Assembly (NCBI RefSeq): GCF_030161635.1
Contig: NZ_BSUO01000001.1
Coordinates: 2,833,199 to 2,897,198 of the forward strand
Reading direction: 5' to 3'
DNA from: Mobilicoccus caccae
Lineage (GTDB): Bacteria; Actinomycetota; Actinomycetes; Actinomycetales; Dermatophilaceae
DNA length: 64,000 bases
Part shown: positions 62,377 through 64,000 of the stretch, one piece after another
Numbering within the stretch: the first letter of the stretch is position 1
How the letters are laid out: every line of letters begins with the position of its first letter
The notes under the pieces: generated by a model
The model's input: only the letters and a program-made list of their open reading frames with translations
Databases searched by the model: none
What the model was told of the DNA's origin: nothing
Translations under genes and position numbers: made by a program

Positions 62377-64000
62377 TCAGATGCGGATGACCTTGGCATC
62401 GGGGATGCCTGCGTACCGCCCGGGCGTGCAGGTGAGCAGGATGATCTGCGCACCGCCGCCGACGAGGGAGAACGCCGAGCAGACCCGTTGCAGGCGTGCG
62501 GGATCGGAGTAGCCGAGGGCGTCGTCGAGGATGACCGGGGCCCCGTGCTCGGGATCGACGAGCGAGGCGCACGCCAGGCGGGTGAGGATGGACATCTGTT
62601 CCTTGGCTCCCGAGGAGAGCGCCTCGTACGGGATGCGTTCGTCGGCGAGGACGCGGGCCTCGATGGCGAGCGAGGGACCGACCTCCACCTCGAAGTCGGG
62701 CCCGTACACGATGCGCCCCAGCCGGGAGACCTCCTTGCCGAACGGTTCCACGTAGGTGCGCACCACCTCGTTGCGGTGCCTGGTCAGGGTTTGGAACAAC
62801 GTGCGGGCCGCGCCCGCGCGCCGACGGTAGGAGGCCAGTGCCCGCTCGGCCCGGGCGAGCGCCGATTCGGCCTCGGTCAGACGCTCCGCACGCCCCTGCC
62901 CGCCGGCGTGACGCAGCCGCGCCTCGATGGCCAGACGCTCGTCGCGCGTGTCCGCGAACCGGCCGCGCAGCGAGACCGCCGCCGACTCGGCCCCCTCGAG
63001 ACGCACGCGCAGGCTCTCGGGATCGTGCCGGGCCACCTCGGCGACGACGGTCTGCTCACGCTCGGTCGCCTCCGCCAGCAGCGCCTCCGTCTCGCGCACC
63101 CGTTCCGCCAGAGCCGCGTCCGACGCTTTCTCCCGGTCGAGGGCCAGGCGGGAGGACGCCTCGCCCAGCGCCGTCCTGGCCGAGGCCAGGGCCACCTCGG
63201 CCCGCGCCACGGCCAACCGCTCGGCCTCCACGGCCCCGCGCAGGGTGGTGGCCTCGGCGTCCCACCGGGCGATGAGCGCCTCTGCGGCGTCCTCGCGCTC
63301 ACGCGCCTCGGCCGCCACGGTGCGTAGCCGTCTGCGCCCGTCGGCGTCGTCCGTGCCGGTGATCCAGGCGAGGACGGGTGTCACCGCTGCGAGGTCGATC
63401 TCGGCGAGGTCGAGCTCGGTGAGCTCGCCGGCCGCTGCCGGTGCGGTCGGCGCCCCTGCCGTGTCCGTACCGGCCTCGTCGATGCGCCGCGTGAGGAGCT
63501 CGACCGTGTGCTCGTGCAGGTGAGCGACCCGGTCGCGAAGATCTTCGACGCTCTCGCCGCTCAGCGCGCCGCTCAGGGCGCGCTCGGCCTCCTCGAGCGC
63601 GCGGACCGCGTCGTCGTGGGCAGCCGCCGCGGCACGAGCGGCGGCGATGTCGTCCACGCCTGCCTCCGTGAGGAGTTCGGCCAGCCGAGCCTGCGCCGCG
63701 TCGACGGTCTGACCCCGCTCGGCCACTCCCGAGGGCGGGTTCAGCCGCAGCCGGGCGACGCCGGGCAGCACGATCTCGACGGTGTCGCCGAGCACGCCGG
63801 AGCACTCGGCCTGCAGGGTGCGCCTCTCCCCGTCGATCTCGACCTCGAGCCCGGAGACCTCGGGCGTCAGCTGCCACCCGGCGCTGCCCACCCGCCACTC
63901 GGCCCGAGCCAGGTCGACCTCGCGGGCGGCCTCCTCGATCGCTGCCCGCGACCCCGTGAATCGCCTCGCACGGGCGTCTTCTCGCGCCCGCTCGCGTCGC
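62377..64000 (-). CDS. SbcC/YhaN-like AAA ATPase, C-terminal part (runs off the window)
   Basis: Open from base 64000 to the stop at 62377, about 540 residues of a longer protein. Long charged coiled coil rich in Ala, Glu and Arg, then the C-terminal ATPase lobe: YEALSSGAKEQMSILTRLAC (ABC-type signature) and PVILDDALGYSDPARLQRVC (Walker B plus D-loop), ending CTPGRYAGIPDAKVIRI. SMC-like DNA repair ATPases have this form; the N-terminal Walker A lobe and any nuclease partner lie outside the window. Confidence 0.85.
   Translation of the reverse strand, partial: RRERAREDARARRFTGSRAAIEEAAREVDLARAEWRVGSAGWQLTPEVSGLEVEIDGERRTLQAECSGVLGDTVEIVLPGVARLRLNPPSGVAERGQTVDAAQARLAELLTEAGVDDIAAARAAAAAHDDAVRALEEAERALSGALSGESVEDLRDRVAHLHEHTVELLTRRIDEAGTDTAGAPTAPAAAGELTELDLAEIDLAAVTPVLAWITGTDDADGRRRLRTVAAEAREREDAAEALIARWDAEATTLRGAVEAERLAVARAEVALASARTALGEASSRLALDREKASDAALAERVRETEALLAEATEREQTVVAEVARHDPESLRVRLEGAESAAVSLRGRFADTRDERLAIEARLRHAGGQGRAERLTEAESALARAERALASYRRRAGAARTLFQTLTRHRNEVVRTYVEPFGKEVSRLGRIVYGPDFEVEVGPSLAIEARVLADERIPYEALSSGAKEQMSILTRLACASLVDPEHGAPVILDDALGYSDPARLQRVCSAFSLVGGGAQIILLTCTPGRYAGIPDAKVIRI

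Noticed and set aside
1-64000. CRISPR array or prophage structural genes
   Set aside because: No regularly spaced repeats and no capsid, terminase or tail genes were seen; the mobile DNA is AICE and IS type.

Overview
The window is high-GC DNA with actinobacterial signatures: GTG, TTG and ATGA/GTGA-overlapping starts, a WhiB-like protein, a DtxR/IdeR-type iron box, and RepSA/Pra/FtsK-type integrative element genes. The chromosomal genes (moeA, 5-formyl-THF cyclo-ligase, FmdB, SAF protein, mscL; a siderophore ABC transporter) suggest a Micrococcales-like actinomycete. I cannot name the species.

Layout. 1-10.3 kb is chromosomal backbone: partial moeA, 5-FCL, FmdB-like protein, SAF-domain protein, mscL, a large helicase-nuclease, a phosphodiester glycosidase and a PfkB sugar kinase. 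At 10316-10391 lies tRNA-Arg(CCU). A 45-bp piece of its 3' half is repeated exactly at 29607 and 52769. Between these three copies sit two tandem actinomycete integrative and conjugative elements (AICEs) with the same architecture. AICE1 is 10392-29651 and AICE2 is 29652-52813. From 52.8 kb chromosomal sequence resumes: an unknown membrane protein, a DUF1648 protein, a nucleoside hydrolase, an iron-regulated siderophore ABC transporter operon, an MFS exporter and an SbcC/YhaN-like ATPase cut by the window end.

Each AICE has one leftward operon, pra-(small membrane protein)-tra(FtsK)-(wbl)-rep-xis-int. It diverges from a rightward XRE regulator across a control region with repeated ACGTCCC/AAACGTC words. 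Then come a variable cargo slot, a rightward NUDIX hydrolase (pSAM2 Pif-like) and a leftward HD-domain protein whose 3' end overlaps the NUDIX gene. AICE2 also carries a type ISP restriction-modification gene and a DUF6650 protein. AICE1's cargo slot holds a membrane protein and a secreted FnIII/DUF3238 protein. AICE2's slot holds an orphan protein resembling a proteasome-type Ntn hydrolase.

Both elements are riddled with insertions, and I could define ends and target duplications for each. A 9.2-kb IS21-type transposon carrying WYL/MFS/UvrA-like/VOC genes, with a nested IS3 element, splits tra1. A 4.5-kb IS21-type transposon with a hydrolase/TetR pair splits int2. An IS256-type element splits tra2. 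Two IS3-family elements split the ISP gene. Removing each insertion plus one target copy restores open frames of 489, 374, 561 and 1619 codons. Only Int1 looks intact as a recombinase, and both Tra proteins are broken, so the pair looks transfer-defective, though Int1 might still excise one or both elements.

At least six other genes carry single-base frameshifts in or beside G/C runs (helicase, WYL, DUF3238, wbl, DUF1648, second Fec permease). This pattern suggests assembly indels at least as much as real pseudogenes, and these should be checked against reads.
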